A stretch of DNA of 64,000 nucleotides from Heliocybe sulcata (lineage: Eukaryota > Basidiomycota > Agaricomycetes > Gloeophyllales > Gloeophyllaceae), in NCBI GenBank assembly GCA_004369045.1, contig ML213514.1, forward strand, positions 294,596 through 358,595, given 5' to 3'. Made by a program: the position numbers and the translations under genes. Shown here piece after piece: positions 45,967 through 58,083 of the stretch. A model generated the notes under the pieces. That model saw nothing but the letters and a program-made list of their open reading frames with translations, ran no database searches and was not told the DNA's origin. Numbering within the stretch: the first letter of the stretch is position 1; the number at the start of each line of letters is the position of its first letter.

Positions 45967-47630
45967 TTAAGTCTTAGCAACCTCCGCTTTCTTAGATCGT
46001 ACGCGACTCTTCACAAATTCCTTCCCAGCCTTCTTGACTAGCGCCCTCCTACCGAACCCTCGCATATCGATGTAGACGAGCGCCACATTGCGACCTGTAT
46101 GCATGAGAAGGCGAGTGTTGTGTCCGGCTTCTGGGCCATACCTTCGTCACGTGTCAGTCCACGCATTCACCCGAGCGTGGCATAGTAGACTCACTTGTGG
46201 CCCGCCACCTTAGCCATGCTTTCACTTCCGACATCGAATATTTTCTTGGTTGAATCATCGAGAGTGGACAGTATCAGATCGGCGGACAGCGCCAGTCGGT
46301 CTCGGGTAGTGAGCTTCTGGGGGGTCGTTGGTTCGTCGGTGGTCGGGATCACCACGGAGGCGGGAGCAGGAGGTGCAGGAGGAGATCGACGGGCCGGGAG
46401 AGGTGGTTTCTCACTCGGAGCCAAGGACGGACTCGAAGTGAAGCTGGGTTGGTAAGGTTGGTAGGGTGGCGGTGCCGAGCCGTACACAGACGGCGCCGTG
46501 TCTATCTTCCTGGGTGGAAGTGGTGGCTTCGCACTCGACGAGGACGAGCCTGGGGAAGCCGGAGTCGCGGACGAAGAGCCAACTACCTTCTTTACCAAAC
46601 CCTCCACTACGCTGACCGTTTTCTGGCTGACTTTCACTGCTTGTCCTGAAACAGCATGAACCTGTGCCAGCCCCTTACGCGTCCGCTCCGAGGTGAGCAA
46701 GGCGAGAGGTATGGACTTGGATGATCCTGGAGGGACGGTCCCATCTTTGGACGATGAGGACGCCGCATTGTCCCCAGATGATGTCGCTGACGCGGGAGCA
46801 GAGTGGGTGACGTAGTAATTGGAAGCACTCGTTACTCCGGTGAGCAGCAGTGAGGTGCCTGCGGTGATTGCTTGGCTACGATATCGTTCATGGGTGTTCT
46901 AGAGAAGTTGGGGACGCTGTGCAAAGAGAACTCACCTAACATACGAGGCACCCTTCGTCATCCAATTATGCTCGCCCGGTGGTATCGCGCGCACAAACAC
47001 CTCGTGCGCACCCAGAGCGTCCAGGTCTTCATCTTCGGGAACCTCAATCACGACAGGTTGACCCTCCTGTCCTTTCTCCTGGAGCAATGGATCTTCATGG
47101 ACATTTAGTTTGGTATCGAGAGCACCGAGTACCTGTCCATTGTCTTCGTCGACGAGAACGAGGTGGCCTCGGAGATCTTCGTCCTTCTGATCTACCTGGA
47201 TAGCTGAACCGCGGTTCGCAGGAGGCGCAGATACACTTCCTTGATTGCCAGAGGTGTAAAAGTTATCGGCATACCTGCTTAATATACTGTCGAAAGTCTC
47301 TGCATCTGGCGCCGCAGCTTTTGAGGACAGGCGTAGAGCGAGATCTTGCGTTCCGCTGACACTAGGTACAGTGCTGTCGTGGAATGTATACGTCCGAGTC
47401 CCGTCCGAGCCGACATTCAACGAGATTGGCTTCGACGGATCAAGTGCCGTCTCGAATTCATCAAGGCGTACGACGAGGTAGACGTCGCTGTCCGAACTGG
47501 TGGCGTTCTGGGGAGATACTGTAACGCATTCTAGATTGAGCACGCCACTGTACGTGCGACCGTTCGCGGTCGTCAATGTCGCGTTCGGCAGACTCAGAAG
47601 GAGGTATGCTTCAGGCTGGACAGTGCCCAT
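45967..47630 (-). CDS. spartin-like senescence-domain protein
   Basis: Exons in transcript order: 47630-46936, 46875-46195 and 46141-45967; 516 residues. The N-terminal half (YLLLSLPNATLTTANGRTY, GHLVLVDEDNGQVLGALD) and the central ASYVSQAITAGTSLLLTG segment match the plant senescence / animal spartin (SPG20) architecture. A Pro- and Ser-rich stretch (PPLPPRK, PPPYQPYQP) precedes the C-terminal half of the senescence domain, NTRLLMHTGRNVALVYIDMRG. The tail is basic (RRALVKKAGKEF, RVRSKKAE). Family members bind lipid droplets or endosomal membranes and take part in lipid turnover; the same role here is inferred. The gene is complete. Confidence 0.85.
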
Positions 47631-50600
47631 GGTGTAGAGTAGGCAGCAGGATATTCGGACAGATTAAGACAGACTTTGACGACATTGTGGCTCGAGTGGA
47701 AACGCCAAGTCGACGACCGCCACAATAGCAGGCCTAGGATCGCACGCCACATTCGCCACAAATCGATCCAGAGGTCAGAAGAAAGATTGGAGAGAAAGAA
47801 CGCTCGTAACTCTTGTTCAGGAATGAAAGTGCTCTTACTGATTCTTCTTTTGCTCAGGCCTCCGAACATATATATGCAGATGCAAAGAAAGGTTGTCGCT
47901 CAAACGCCATTCAGACGGAATTCCGGCCTTCGACGAGATATCTTCAACTTTGCCGTGCCCATTCAGAGTGGAGCAAGACCTTGACGATGTGCAGTACGCG
48001 AAGACGACAGCCATCATTGCACCTGTCTGCGCCGCCGAATATCGACAAGAGGGCCTGATCAGCTACGTCGACCGGTCGACGCGCTGTTCGACAGGGAGCC
48101 TGATTCGACTCACCACCGCCACCTTCATCAACATATCGCGCTCTTCGACAAGAGTGTATGACGCTTGAAGATGCCCGCCATGGCACAATTGTTGCAACAA
48201 GCTATTGCAGAGAGACAAATGCATCGCTGCAGGAGGCCTCCGGTGGTCGCTCACAGCTTGTCTGATTATGGCCTGCCTTGTTTTCCTCTAAAGCTTTAAG
48301 CACTGGATTATCCAGCTTGATCCGCTACCGGAGGTATTGGTGCCGACTTTCAGACTGGTTCCAGGCATTATCTTGAACGAATGCGAATCTAGCTTGGACA
48401 TCCCAGAATAACTGCTATGTTCTCATGTCGCGGCGATCTGTTGGATCACAGATACGAGTGGCTTCCTCTGCTCAAAGTGCCGAGGCGCCGGCATGCACGG
48501 GCGTTTTGCTTCCGGTTCTCATGAAACTCGGTCATTCCGCGTCCATAATTGAGACGCGGGATCGATCAACTCTCCACCGACCACGGTTCGAATGAGATAG
48601 CGATTGGACCCTTTTCGATACGATTGTGACTTACGCTTCATACTAATAGACCGAACCTCGTGTTGGCATTCGCAGCCGGCTCCAGGTGAGTCTTGCGTTA
48701 CAGACGACGTTTGTGTGAAAACGAGAAATTTTGAGCTAACAAGGGACTCCAAGTGCAATATGGTCATCATTTCCATCTGAACCATGGCACTGGAACACCA
48801 CGCGCCGGCGAAGCTTCATAGGTTCTATCTGCTGCCGTCCATCAATATTCCTTGCAACACACCATCCGTTTCTCTCGATGCATGTTGCTCCCCACCCGTA
48901 TACTGGATACCAGGATGTCACGGCCCTCCGTCAGTTCCCTCTGACTAGCTCTCATTGTGAGAGGTGCCGGTAATCATGGCCCTTTCCCGCGGATAGGCTA
49001 CAATGACAGAAGCTTGTACGGGTTATTTCATACTGATTGATTTGATAGGCACATCCGCCTCTCAGTCATTCACTTTCGAGCCTGCTGGTTTCAATCTGTC
49101 ATTGCCTCCGAAGATGCAGTTGCAATCAGTCGCGGGAGGCCTCCAACGCCCTAATCTCCTTCCAGCAAGCAACTGCCGAGCGCCTTTTGCCCACCGCCTC
49201 CCCTTTTAGGTGTGGCTCTTGTTCTCGTGTCAGCGCAATTAATCCTTCCAGCCACACCAGGCAACCGAGTAGAACAGTGGCGCTAATTAGACTCGCAGGT
49301 CCGCGAGCTTGGTGTATCGTTGCCACTCGCGCGGAAAAACTGAGGATCAAACCGATACCTAGACCCATTGGCGTCGGCCCTCCTGTGCTATCGAGGGATG
49401 TCAAGGTTCGCTCCCTGACCAGGGACAGATGCTCTTTCCACCCTCGTGCGAGAAGTGCTCGTGAGCAACACGACCTGAGAGATGTACGTCCTTCCGGTCA
49501 ACTCGTGGTTAGTCTCCCTGACGTGTATTCTGGCCCGCTAGCGCATGTTTCGGGTGAGTGTTGGCGACCGAGTGAAGCCAGACCTCATCCGCGTCATTGC
49601 CGATCGCCTGGAGCTTGCTTGCGAAATATGAAAGCGCTGTCAAATCATTGGCTTCACAGCCGGAGCAGTATTGCTCAAAATATCTCGAGTCCGCTGCTAG
49701 CGAAACCTTCTAGCAATGGATGTCCATGGGCATTGGCGAAATAGGTGCCGTCGACTGTTTGGGTATACTGCGTAATCTGACCGTGCAGGATGGACAAGAA
49801 TGCTCTAATCTCCGCCACGATCGAGGCCAGCTGACAGGTTCTCCTACCTAACATAGATCCCAAGACATGCCTTGACGCCGAATGTCCATCACACAGACTG
49901 TTCCATGGCAGAGCCGTGGTTCTTGAAATCTCGGTACGTTCAAATTCAGCTTCCCATTGGCTTCAGAGCCTAGTCTCGTTGCAATCTGACGTGTAAACGT
50001 GGAGCTCTCCGGAATAAAGAACGACATCTCAAGAAGCAGCAGCCCGGTGCAGGAGCCGCAATATTGGCGATATGTGCTTCTCACCAAATGCGCGTGCTGG
50101 TCGTGTCCACAATATCATCCTCCCGCTTGCCGCACTGTTACCTCACCCAGCGGTCTTGGAAGTTTGACAGAATCATGGTGTTCTTCCCCTCAGATGATTG
50201 TCGTGCACTCCGATCTAATGTGATTAATTTTCTCCGACTACTGCCTCTAGGCTTCCTACGACCTCCCGTGAGATCTACCCAGAGACTCTGCTCACAATAC
50301 CGCCATAAACAGTGTTCCACTGCGACACTGCAATGCTACGTCGTCATGCGCATGCCTTCCTGTGGGCGTCATGAATTCATAAAAGTGTTATAGCGCCCAG
50401 AAATTCGCGGTCTTCGAATTTCTCCGACTCGCTTCTTAGTATTCAACAACAGTACGAATGCAGGAATATCTCTGCTGAGACAAGGAAGGCTGCGGCGATA
50501 GCTATTGCTCAGGGTCGCTTATCAGCTAACACGTCAGTCTCCAAGTAGTAACTCCAATATCCTAGCAGAGACTGGTGAAATACTCTTGTCGAGCAAATGG

Positions 50601-51199
50601 CCGGAAGGATCTCAGTGCCGCTGGGCAGGTGGGCAGGAACGGTGCTTCTAGTTCTCCACGTTTCGGGACAATTGCGGGCGGTTGTACGACGTCGCGATAT
50701 ATACTTCTGTCAATTCCACTTCCATGCCGTGTACTACGCTATGTCGGACAAACGGCCTGTTGGGCTTCTGCGCGGGATGGGGTATATTGCTGGGTAGGTC
50801 CCTCGGTCACCCTTACGACAACGAATTGGAGAGCGCCCATGTACCAGTCGTAAGCTGTGAAGCTTACAACTTCGAGAACGCTATCAGTTTGTTTACGGCA
50901 CGGGATGTGCGTCTGGGCGGTGCACACAGCTTCACCGGAGCCTCGCGCAGAACGGGTACAGCTGACATTCGCTGGAATGGTCAGCTCAATCTTCGTCTGA
51001 TCATATATTGCTCCGATGCTGTGATTACCTGATGACAGGCAACGTGTAGATCATATGTCCACCACGCTTTGAATACCGTTTCCGATGCAGCCGCCAAATC
51101 TTGGTTCATATGTGTTATGCAAGGACGGACGCGGTCACTGAAGTTGTCGAGTGCCGCTGTTACATTAGTGATACACCTCCAATTAATTGTCGGGCACTC
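47631..51199. other. 3.6 kb without a supported gene
   Basis: The longest gene-free stretch. Frames up to 185 codons occur (49187-49744 plus strand; a hydrophobic 92-codon frame at 49404-49126 minus strand; 48785-48519 minus strand), but none has a recognisable motif or links to neighbours by splicing. Decayed genes or regulatory/non-coding RNA are possible. No reverse transcriptase or transposase motif and no direct or inverted terminal repeats were spotted. Confidence 0.45.
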
Positions 51200-51747
51200 T
51201 CAGGCGGCTTCGATCTCTGCCGCGTACTTCTTGCTCTCCTCATTGTCGGCCTTCTTGAGGATCTGTTCCGGATAGATATCATCAGATCAGATATTTCAGT
51301 CCGGGCGGCTCGCTCGCTCACCTCCAACAGTTTCTCGACATACTTAGCCATGGCGTCTTCCTTTGAGGTGCCTTCCGCGCTCTTCCATGCATCCCTGCGT
51401 CGCCGATCGACCCGATTACAGAGTATCCCTCTATGACCATCATGATCGTTACACGTACCATTTCGCCTTGCCAGTGAAATCCATCATGCCGGGCCTGCTG
51501 GTGTTGACATCGCCGACGGTCGCTGAACGGATAACAAATTCATCAGGGCACTCCGCACGCAACAGAGGATTCTAACCCTGTTTGTAGTACTTGTAGAACT
51601 ATCGGAGTGGCGTTAGATCTTGTATCAATGATACAATACAATTCTGATACATACATACAGCTGCTCCTCCTGAGTCGGCTTGATGGGCCCGTCCTTGGGA
51701 AGGCTTTGCACGATAGAGACGGCCTTGTCGAACTTTGCTTGAGACAT
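51200..51747 (-). CDS. ACB1: acyl-CoA-binding protein
   Basis: Exons in transcript order: 51747-51655, 51598-51577, 51522-51459, 51394-51322 and 51262-51200; 104 residues. The fold's landmarks are all present: [53 protein letters not shown] and [19 protein letters not shown], followed by a lysine-rich end helix. It is a small cytosolic protein binding long-chain acyl-CoA esters and delivering them to lipid metabolism. Exon 2 is only 22 nt. The gene is about 15 residues longer at the C-terminus than the minimal 86-residue form. Confidence 0.93.
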
Positions 51748-52148
51748 GTTGTATAAAGAGGATCTGATAATGCGCAACAGGGGTAGCGCCACTAAGTACC
51801 AAGGCCCGATTTAGAAGGCAACGTGGTTCGGGATTTTCCGCAAGTACAGGAAGCTTGCAGCGACTTGAGCCTGTTCAAGCTCTGTTTAGCTTTCTGAAGG
51901 TCTGGGCCCACATAAAACAGCTCCATGTATCCCAAAGCAGAGGTATGGGAAGATTCTAAGAATATATGTGCACACCGCAGCAAAGTAAGATGCCCGACAC
52001 TGAAGTGATGAGTCACAGTCACGGCGTTCCACAACTGTCACGCTTGCGTGCTGTGCCAAACAGTCGCCCACTCCTCTGGTCGCCTTCGTACACTGGGTTC
52101 TGCTGCTTCTTCGTGGCTGGCGCTACTGCTGCTGTACCCAAGCTGGAC
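51748..52148. other. divergent promoter between ACB1 and the PH protein
   Basis: About 400 bp shared upstream by two divergent genes. Frames overlapping it are short; nothing coding is supported. Confidence 0.5.
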
Positions 52149-53834
52149 ATGTCGACAACCATGACCGCCCGCTCGGCAGACCCACCCTCTCCCCAAGAGG
52201 TCACGCGCAAGCTTTCGCTGCATTCCGTTGCTAAACCCAACTTGAAGGTAACAGCCACCCATCGCGCGCCCCTTGTCAACTTGCTGATTTTTCTTTTCTG
52301 TCGTATAAGAAATCCAATGTGTCTATGTCTGGGACGGAGTCTGACTCGGAATCGCTGTTCAGCCCTGACCAGGCCGCGTCGCCGCCGGCGCCTGCGAGTG
52401 TGGCTGGTGGAATCGTCGCCGGGAGTTCCACGCAGCCTGTGCTTAGCGCCATTGCCGAGCGACACTCGGCGAGCGGGGAAGACTCGGATGACGACGATGA
52501 TGATGACGACGATGGGTGGCCAGTGGCGGACAAGAAGGCCAAACCGCGAGACTCGACTGAGGAGAGCTTGATCAAGGCAGGCTATTTGCGCAAGAAGGGC
52601 GAGCGGCGCAAGGTGCGTCGTCCCTCAGTGCCTACTGATCCGCTATGCGAAGACTCTAACCGATTTTTAGACTTGGAAAAAGCGGTGGTTCGTGTTACGC
52701 CCAGGCCATCTTGCGTACTATAAAACGAGTGCCGAATACGAGCTTCTTCGTTTGCTGGATCTCAATGACGTGCACGCCTGCACGCCGGTTGCTCTGAAGA
52801 GGCATTCATGCGCATTTGGTCTTGTCTCTCCCACCAGGACATATTATTTGGAAGCAGGGTCGCACAATGATATGCTAGCATGGGTGAAGGCTATCTCCGA
52901 GGCCAGAGAGGCTCTGGTGAACACATCGGCCAAGAATCCACTGACGTCAGCGCCTATTACCATCCCCAGCAGCAACACTCGCGATGCTAACCACCCTCCC
53001 CATACACCGTCTCCCCCTGCCCAGTCTATCCACACTCATGGCTTTACATCGTCTGAATCCGAGGATGCTTCGTCAAATCCCCCGCGCTCGTTTCCCACCT
53101 CGTCGCTTAACCGGCCGATCTCTTCATCGCCCACGAAAGGGCAGGGCATACCTGCCAACGACCCTACTAAGCCCGTCCTCTCTGGATACCTCATGAAGTG
53201 CGGGTCCAAGCGGCGTAATTGGAGAAAGCGATGGTTTGTGCTCTCTGGCGAGCAACTGAGCTACTCTGGAAGCCATATGGTATGTAGCATTGTGGAATGT
53301 TATTGACGGCAGTAGAGTCATGCATTGAGAATCTAGGATACGAAGCCGCACCGCCAGGTCCCTCTGATCCAGATCCTGGATGCGCTCGAATACGATATTC
53401 CTCATCGTACCGGACCTGCTCACGTCTCTCCTGCGGGAGCAGTGTCTCCCCAGGCTGCAGCAACCGTAAGCCCGGACGAAAGCGAACCGTCAGCAAGGAA
53501 GAACACGTTCAAGATAGTCACCACAAAACGGACACTTCTGTTATGTGCGCCCAGCGAAGAAGAGGAGATAAAATGGCTGAGTGCCGTCCGTGCGCTTATC
53601 GCTCGTCGATCTGGGGCAGGGGTAGTGCCTGGGACGAGCGGGGGCAGCAGCCTTTCGAAGCCGCCAGGTGCAGCATCGGGATCCGAGATCCAGCATGGGC
53701 ACAGCGCTTCGGGATCGGGATCTGGTAACAGTGGGATCCGGAGCATGGCCAGGCGGTTGAGCGTGACCGCCGGCTCGAGCGGGTTCACTGGAAATGCAGT
53801 GCCGGAGGAGGGCGCTCCGGACAGGCCACACTAG
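52149..53834 (+). CDS. tandem PH-domain protein
   Basis: Exons 52149-52247, 52310-52612, 52671-53279 and 53337-53834; 502 residues. The first PH domain runs roughly 115-230 (AGYLRKKGERRKTWKKRWFVL, then AWVKAISEAREAL) and the second roughly 315-440 (SGYLMKCGSKRRNWRKRWFVL, then IKWLSAVRALIARR). A run of aspartates (about 90-100) and a Ser/Pro-rich linker separate or flank them. In both domains the WKKRW/WRKRW phosphoinositide-binding strand is intact. The likely role is recruitment to phosphoinositide membranes as an adaptor; the partner is unknown. Placement of the last intron was fixed by keeping the second domain in frame (SHMDTKPHRQVPLIQILDAL). Confidence 0.85.
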
Positions 53835-54762
53835 TGCATATAAAACCCGCGTCCTGTTTCCTCCCGCTGTCTTCGACGTCCCTAATCATCTGGACTATTC
53901 AATCGTATCCCTTACCATTGGACTGTGGTCGAGTCAGCTGGCCGTTGTGGCCCGCGATGCTGTCGTACGTTACCTAATGGCGGACGGTTGACTGATGGTA
54001 CCCCGAGCTGTAATAGTAAAACGCAATACCGAGTCCCGACTGACTCGAGTCCGGTCTGCACGGCGCTTATGATTGGCTTATCGCGATCGGTGGCGCGGAG
54101 CATTATGGTTAGATTCTCCCTGGACAGAGCGGTGCAGCAGCGCTTAGCATGCCTCGAGGAGAACCTATATGTGCGCCTGTGGGTGAGAAGCAGGTAGTTC
54201 CGCCGTTGATGAGCACGGAGGTCATTAGGGACCGCAGTATATACATGGGCGCCTGACTCGCGTACAGCCACCCGAATTTCCCACCGCCGGCTACTTGGCT
54301 GAGTTCCGGTGAATCGTCTTCGAGGAGCTCATCGCCGGCGATGTGCGTGGGGTTGTCGTCCCTGGTCGCGACGCCGGCAGCAGCGACCTTGTTCTTCGAG
54401 GCTAGTAACGAAATCAGACCAGGAACTCGCCGCGTTTCAAGGTACGGGTCTGCGAAGCTGTGCAGGGGATTGAGCGCCCATAGCAGACAATCCGAAACTA
54501 GTCTAGGTTACTCGGCTCGCAGCTCGCACCTTGAGCGTCTCCGAATAGACTGAATACAAATCAGACATGTCCCGATATGGTCATACCAGGACCCCGGACT
54601 CTGTCTGCATCCTCGCAATTTCCCACATCATTCGCCGTCCATCTCGCTGCGTACATATACCCCAGCCTCCTCCTCACCGCCTCTCCTCAGACTCTGTTCG
54701 ACGCGCAAGTCTACTCGCATATCCTCACTTTACGCTTTTCCATTCTCCCCCCCTTCTCCCGT
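53835..54762. other. intergenic, no supported gene
   Basis: About 930 bp before the first paired Zn2Cys6 gene. An in-frame upstream ATG at 54577 would add a leader with no domain; I place it in the 5' flank. No motif is seen otherwise. Confidence 0.5.
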
Positions 54763-57039
54763 ATGCCGGCCGACATCTCCCAACGGAGATCTAGCATCTC
54801 GTCGCCGGCTAGATCCTCGAAGAAACTCGGAGCGCCCAAGGCGAAAGGCGCGGTGCGCGCCAAGTCGGGCTGCTATACGTGCAGAATTCGCAGAAAGGTT
54901 CGTAGTATTCGCTTACGAAACTCCGTCCCCCCGCTCGCCACGCCAGTCGCTGAGTGGCACGACAGAAATGCGACGAACGCCAGGATCCCAGTGGCAGCTG
55001 CGAGACGTGCCTCCGTCTCAGATTACAGTGCTTGGGCTTTGGGGCAAAGAGGCCCGACTACCTAAAGGTAGGCACTGCTGTGCCCTTTGTGTGTCCTCGG
55101 CGCTAAACAATCCTGCGCTGTCTAGGACACAAAGAATGTCGCCGTATTTCGCGAGAAAATCAAGTCGTTTCTCGCGTCGAATGGCATGATCAAAGGTCAT
55201 TCCAGCCCTGGGACGCGTAAGGAGGAGGAGGAGGAACCTGCCATGCTTCGGCTTGTGGAGGAGCGACGCTACTCTTCATCCGCATCAAGTCCCTCGTCCG
55301 AGTCCATGTCCCCCGACGCCCATGACAGCTACCGCTCCCATCTTATCACTTCCCATGTCCGTGATCCCGAGCCGCGCTATGAGCTCGCCCTGCCCAGCGA
55401 GTCCTACTCTCACCATGGTGAGCTCTGGTCAAGCCCTCGGGAACGCCACACGGCTGACCTGGGTGAAGTATCATCACAAATCCACCAGCAGCAGCTTGCT
55501 CCCGATTCCCCTCCTTGTGCGCCACGGCGGTTGGGCGATCATGACATCTTGAACCCTCTAATGATGCCACCGTCGGCGTCGTCTCCCCCTACTAGCTTAC
55601 TTATTTCCCCTGCGCCTTGTAAGACTGAATACTATTGAGTGTAATTGTATGTACAGTACTCAACGCCCTGTTCTTCTACAGGGCATAATGAACCTACCCC
55701 CGTTGCCGCGTCGTACCCAAGCTATCAAAGTTTATCGACGCAAAGTTCGTATGGGATGTTATACCACCAGCAGGTGGTGTACGAAGAGCCTTATGAGATT
55801 GAAGATTCGAGCCCTACCGGCCCTAGTCCATCCATGGTCATGCCGGCTTATCATTACGGCACATCCAATGACGACCTAGTCGCCTATTATTTCCACCATG
55901 TTGTCCGCCAGCAGTACCTCCTGGCTGACGAGAGGGTGTTCCATGATATATGCAACATGGTGATAAGAAGTCAGTCGGCCTTGAACGCTGCGTGCTTCCT
56001 CTCTTCCCTGCACAAGCAGCGTGGCGTCGTTTCGAACGCGGTGTTCTATGAGAACGTGGAAAAGGCTCTCTTCCGCCCTGGGCACGTACACTCTGAAGAC
56101 GATATCATGGCGGGCCTTATTGTCATATCCTCGTTCCTGTTCAAGGGTGGCAGAGGCTCGTGGAAGGGCTTCCTGGACGTGGCACGCCAATGGGTGCTGA
56201 AGTACCTTAGTCGTTTCCGTGGCCCCGGGGAGGGGCTCAAGGCTTCCGCACCTAATGTCCAGTTCGTGATCAAGACAACCATGTGGTTCGATGTGCTTGC
56301 GTCCATCACTGAGTTGCAGCCGCCAAAGCTACTCCCGATTTACCAAGACATCTGGGGCCGGTTCAGCGACGGGTATGCAGACGCGGACCCGGACCTGTCG
56401 ATGCTGAGGCCTATGGGATGCGACAACGAGACGTTCCTCGCGTTGGCGGAGGTGAGCCACCTGGCCTGGTGGAAAGAGACGCAGCAGAAGTGGAAGCGTC
56501 TGAGCGTCATGGAGCTCATCGACAGGGGCCGCGCGATCGAAGAGAGGTACCTGCGTCGGAAGTCTATTCCTCCGCTCACTGGGGTGAAGGCGACGGACCC
56601 GCATCGACTCACTACGAATATCTTCCGTGCCTCGACTCGCCTATATCTCCATTCCATTCTCTCGGGCGATTACCCGGCGTGCCCAGAGATCTCAGAGGCA
56701 GTGGACGAGACCATCCGGTGTCTAAAGGCGGTCCCGCCCGACGGGAACCTCATACGTTCTATTGTTAGGAGTGTTGTGTTCAGCATCTGTATCTGCGGGT
56801 GCCTCACCGATGATGCAGAACACCGGCACTACCTCCTGGAACGCCTCAGGGAGCAGGAGAGGGTGTCTGATATAGGCAACTGCGGGGCCGTGAAGGCCGT
56901 CATGCAGACTGTGTGGGACAGGCGTGACGCTATGCAGCGGCAGTACGATGCGCGCGGCGGGCCCAAGATGCAGCCTGCACCGGTCAACTGGCGAGAAGTC
57001 ATGCAGGAGAACAATCAGGGTCTGCTCTTATTGGTCTAA
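54763..57039 (+). CDS. Zn2Cys6 transcription factor, fungal_trans_2 type, copy 1
   Basis: Exons 54763-54897, 54966-55067, 55126-55618 and 55682-57039; 695 residues. The zinc cluster reads SGCYTCRIRRK, then KCDER, SCETC and LQC, with an intron exactly between RRK and KCDE. The next residues, GFGAKRPDYLK, are the usual linker. A Ser-rich stretch leads to a helical regulatory region (LVAYYFHHVVRQQYLLADE, ASTRLYLHSIL) ending VNWREVMQENNQGLLLLV, the close of the fungal-specific TF domain 2 family. The gene at 58084 shares the domain order, the RRK/KCDE intron site and the C-terminal signature, so the two look like tandem paralogues. It should be a nuclear regulator; its DNA site is unknown. Confidence 0.87.
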
Positions 57040-58083
57040 AAGCTGTATCTCCCCCGCCTGTTTTGTTTTCCCGATGACTCACTTCTTTCGAAAAGCGCTC
57101 CCGAGTCGCGACTTGCTTTATGCAGCGTGAGCTGTGCACACACAGTTGAGGCGGTAGCTCGGACCCTGTCTTGATGTCGAGTTGCTTGAATATCTCCCCT
57201 CTCCCTTTTGCTTAGCCTTCTGTGCTCAGTTTTCCGGCCGCACGCTGTATTATACTCATGGATATATGTAACAACGCCACTGTGAAGTGATTGCATCCGA
57301 GTGAGCTGTGCACCGTCAGTTCGGCGGTGAATCACACGTGTAGCCAATAGACGCGCGATCACTGAGATTAGCCCCGCTGGGTGCAGGACCCACGCCGTTC
57401 GAATAACATCGCCTCGACGTGTACGCGGGGCAGGTCATGTACACATGAACATCTGCCAAGTTTACTAGCAAGCAGTAGTCCACCGCGGTCGGTCGATACA
57501 GCCATTCCCACCGGGTGGCTTATGTAAAGCGTGACGAGAGTTAGACGCTGGTGTGGCGGTGATGGCCGCTTGGCCCCCCTTCTCTGGTTCTCGCATGATT
57601 AAACTGGAGAAGACTCGGACAAGGCTTGACAGCGAGTCGAAGCTTTGCTAGGCATAAGAACCTGGCGGAAGCATTGCACAACCGTCCACAGGTGCCGCTG
57701 TAAGATCAAGCCGGCGAGTACGTTGTTGATAAGAGGTGCCAGTAGACGTCTAACACCCGGATGTATCTCCCCCGGAGGGAACTTCTCCGGCTGTTAGACG
57801 CCCACTGAATCCCTGACGTTAGTGCCTTGCTGTGCGTTTACAGGTGGGATTAGACGCCTGTACCCTAGGTGACGGAATGTTGGATAGCATCATACCCACT
57901 GCACCTGCCTATTGTGATCTGCTATATCTTAAGACCGTGTAGCTCGTCCGGCGACACACGGCGCCTGATCCTGCCCGTCAAAAGGACCGACTCTGATTCT
58001 GCACCTGCTACCCCTCTGTTGCGCTATATTACCTGGGAGAGCCGTATAATTGCCTTGCCTGTCTTGTCTTACATTACCCATCA
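57040..58083. other. intergenic between paired regulators
   Basis: About 1.05 kb with no coding signal. Contains the TTAGACG motif cluster. Three direct copies of an 8-bp string in one 320-bp stretch are unlikely by chance in a random region of this length. Confidence 0.5.
57541..57857. promoter_or_regulatory. cluster of TTAGACG motifs
   Basis: TTAGACGC occurs at 57541-57548, 57794-57801 and 57850-57857 on the plus strand, and its 7-bp core occurs inverted at 57747-57753, where it forms the 10-bp palindrome TAGACGTCTA (57743-57752). All lie 230-540 bp before the ATG of the second regulator. The arrangement of direct and head-to-head half-sites is typical of binding sites for dimeric regulators, but binding is inferred. 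Confidence 0.4.

Noticed and set aside
48541-48610. GGTTCGAAT string resembling a tRNA T-loop
   Set aside because: Flanking bases cannot form a T-stem or acceptor stem, so no tRNA is called.
49187-49744. Plus-strand frame of 185 codons
   Set aside because: Rich in Arg, Ser and Pro with no motif; shadows other frames on the opposite strand.
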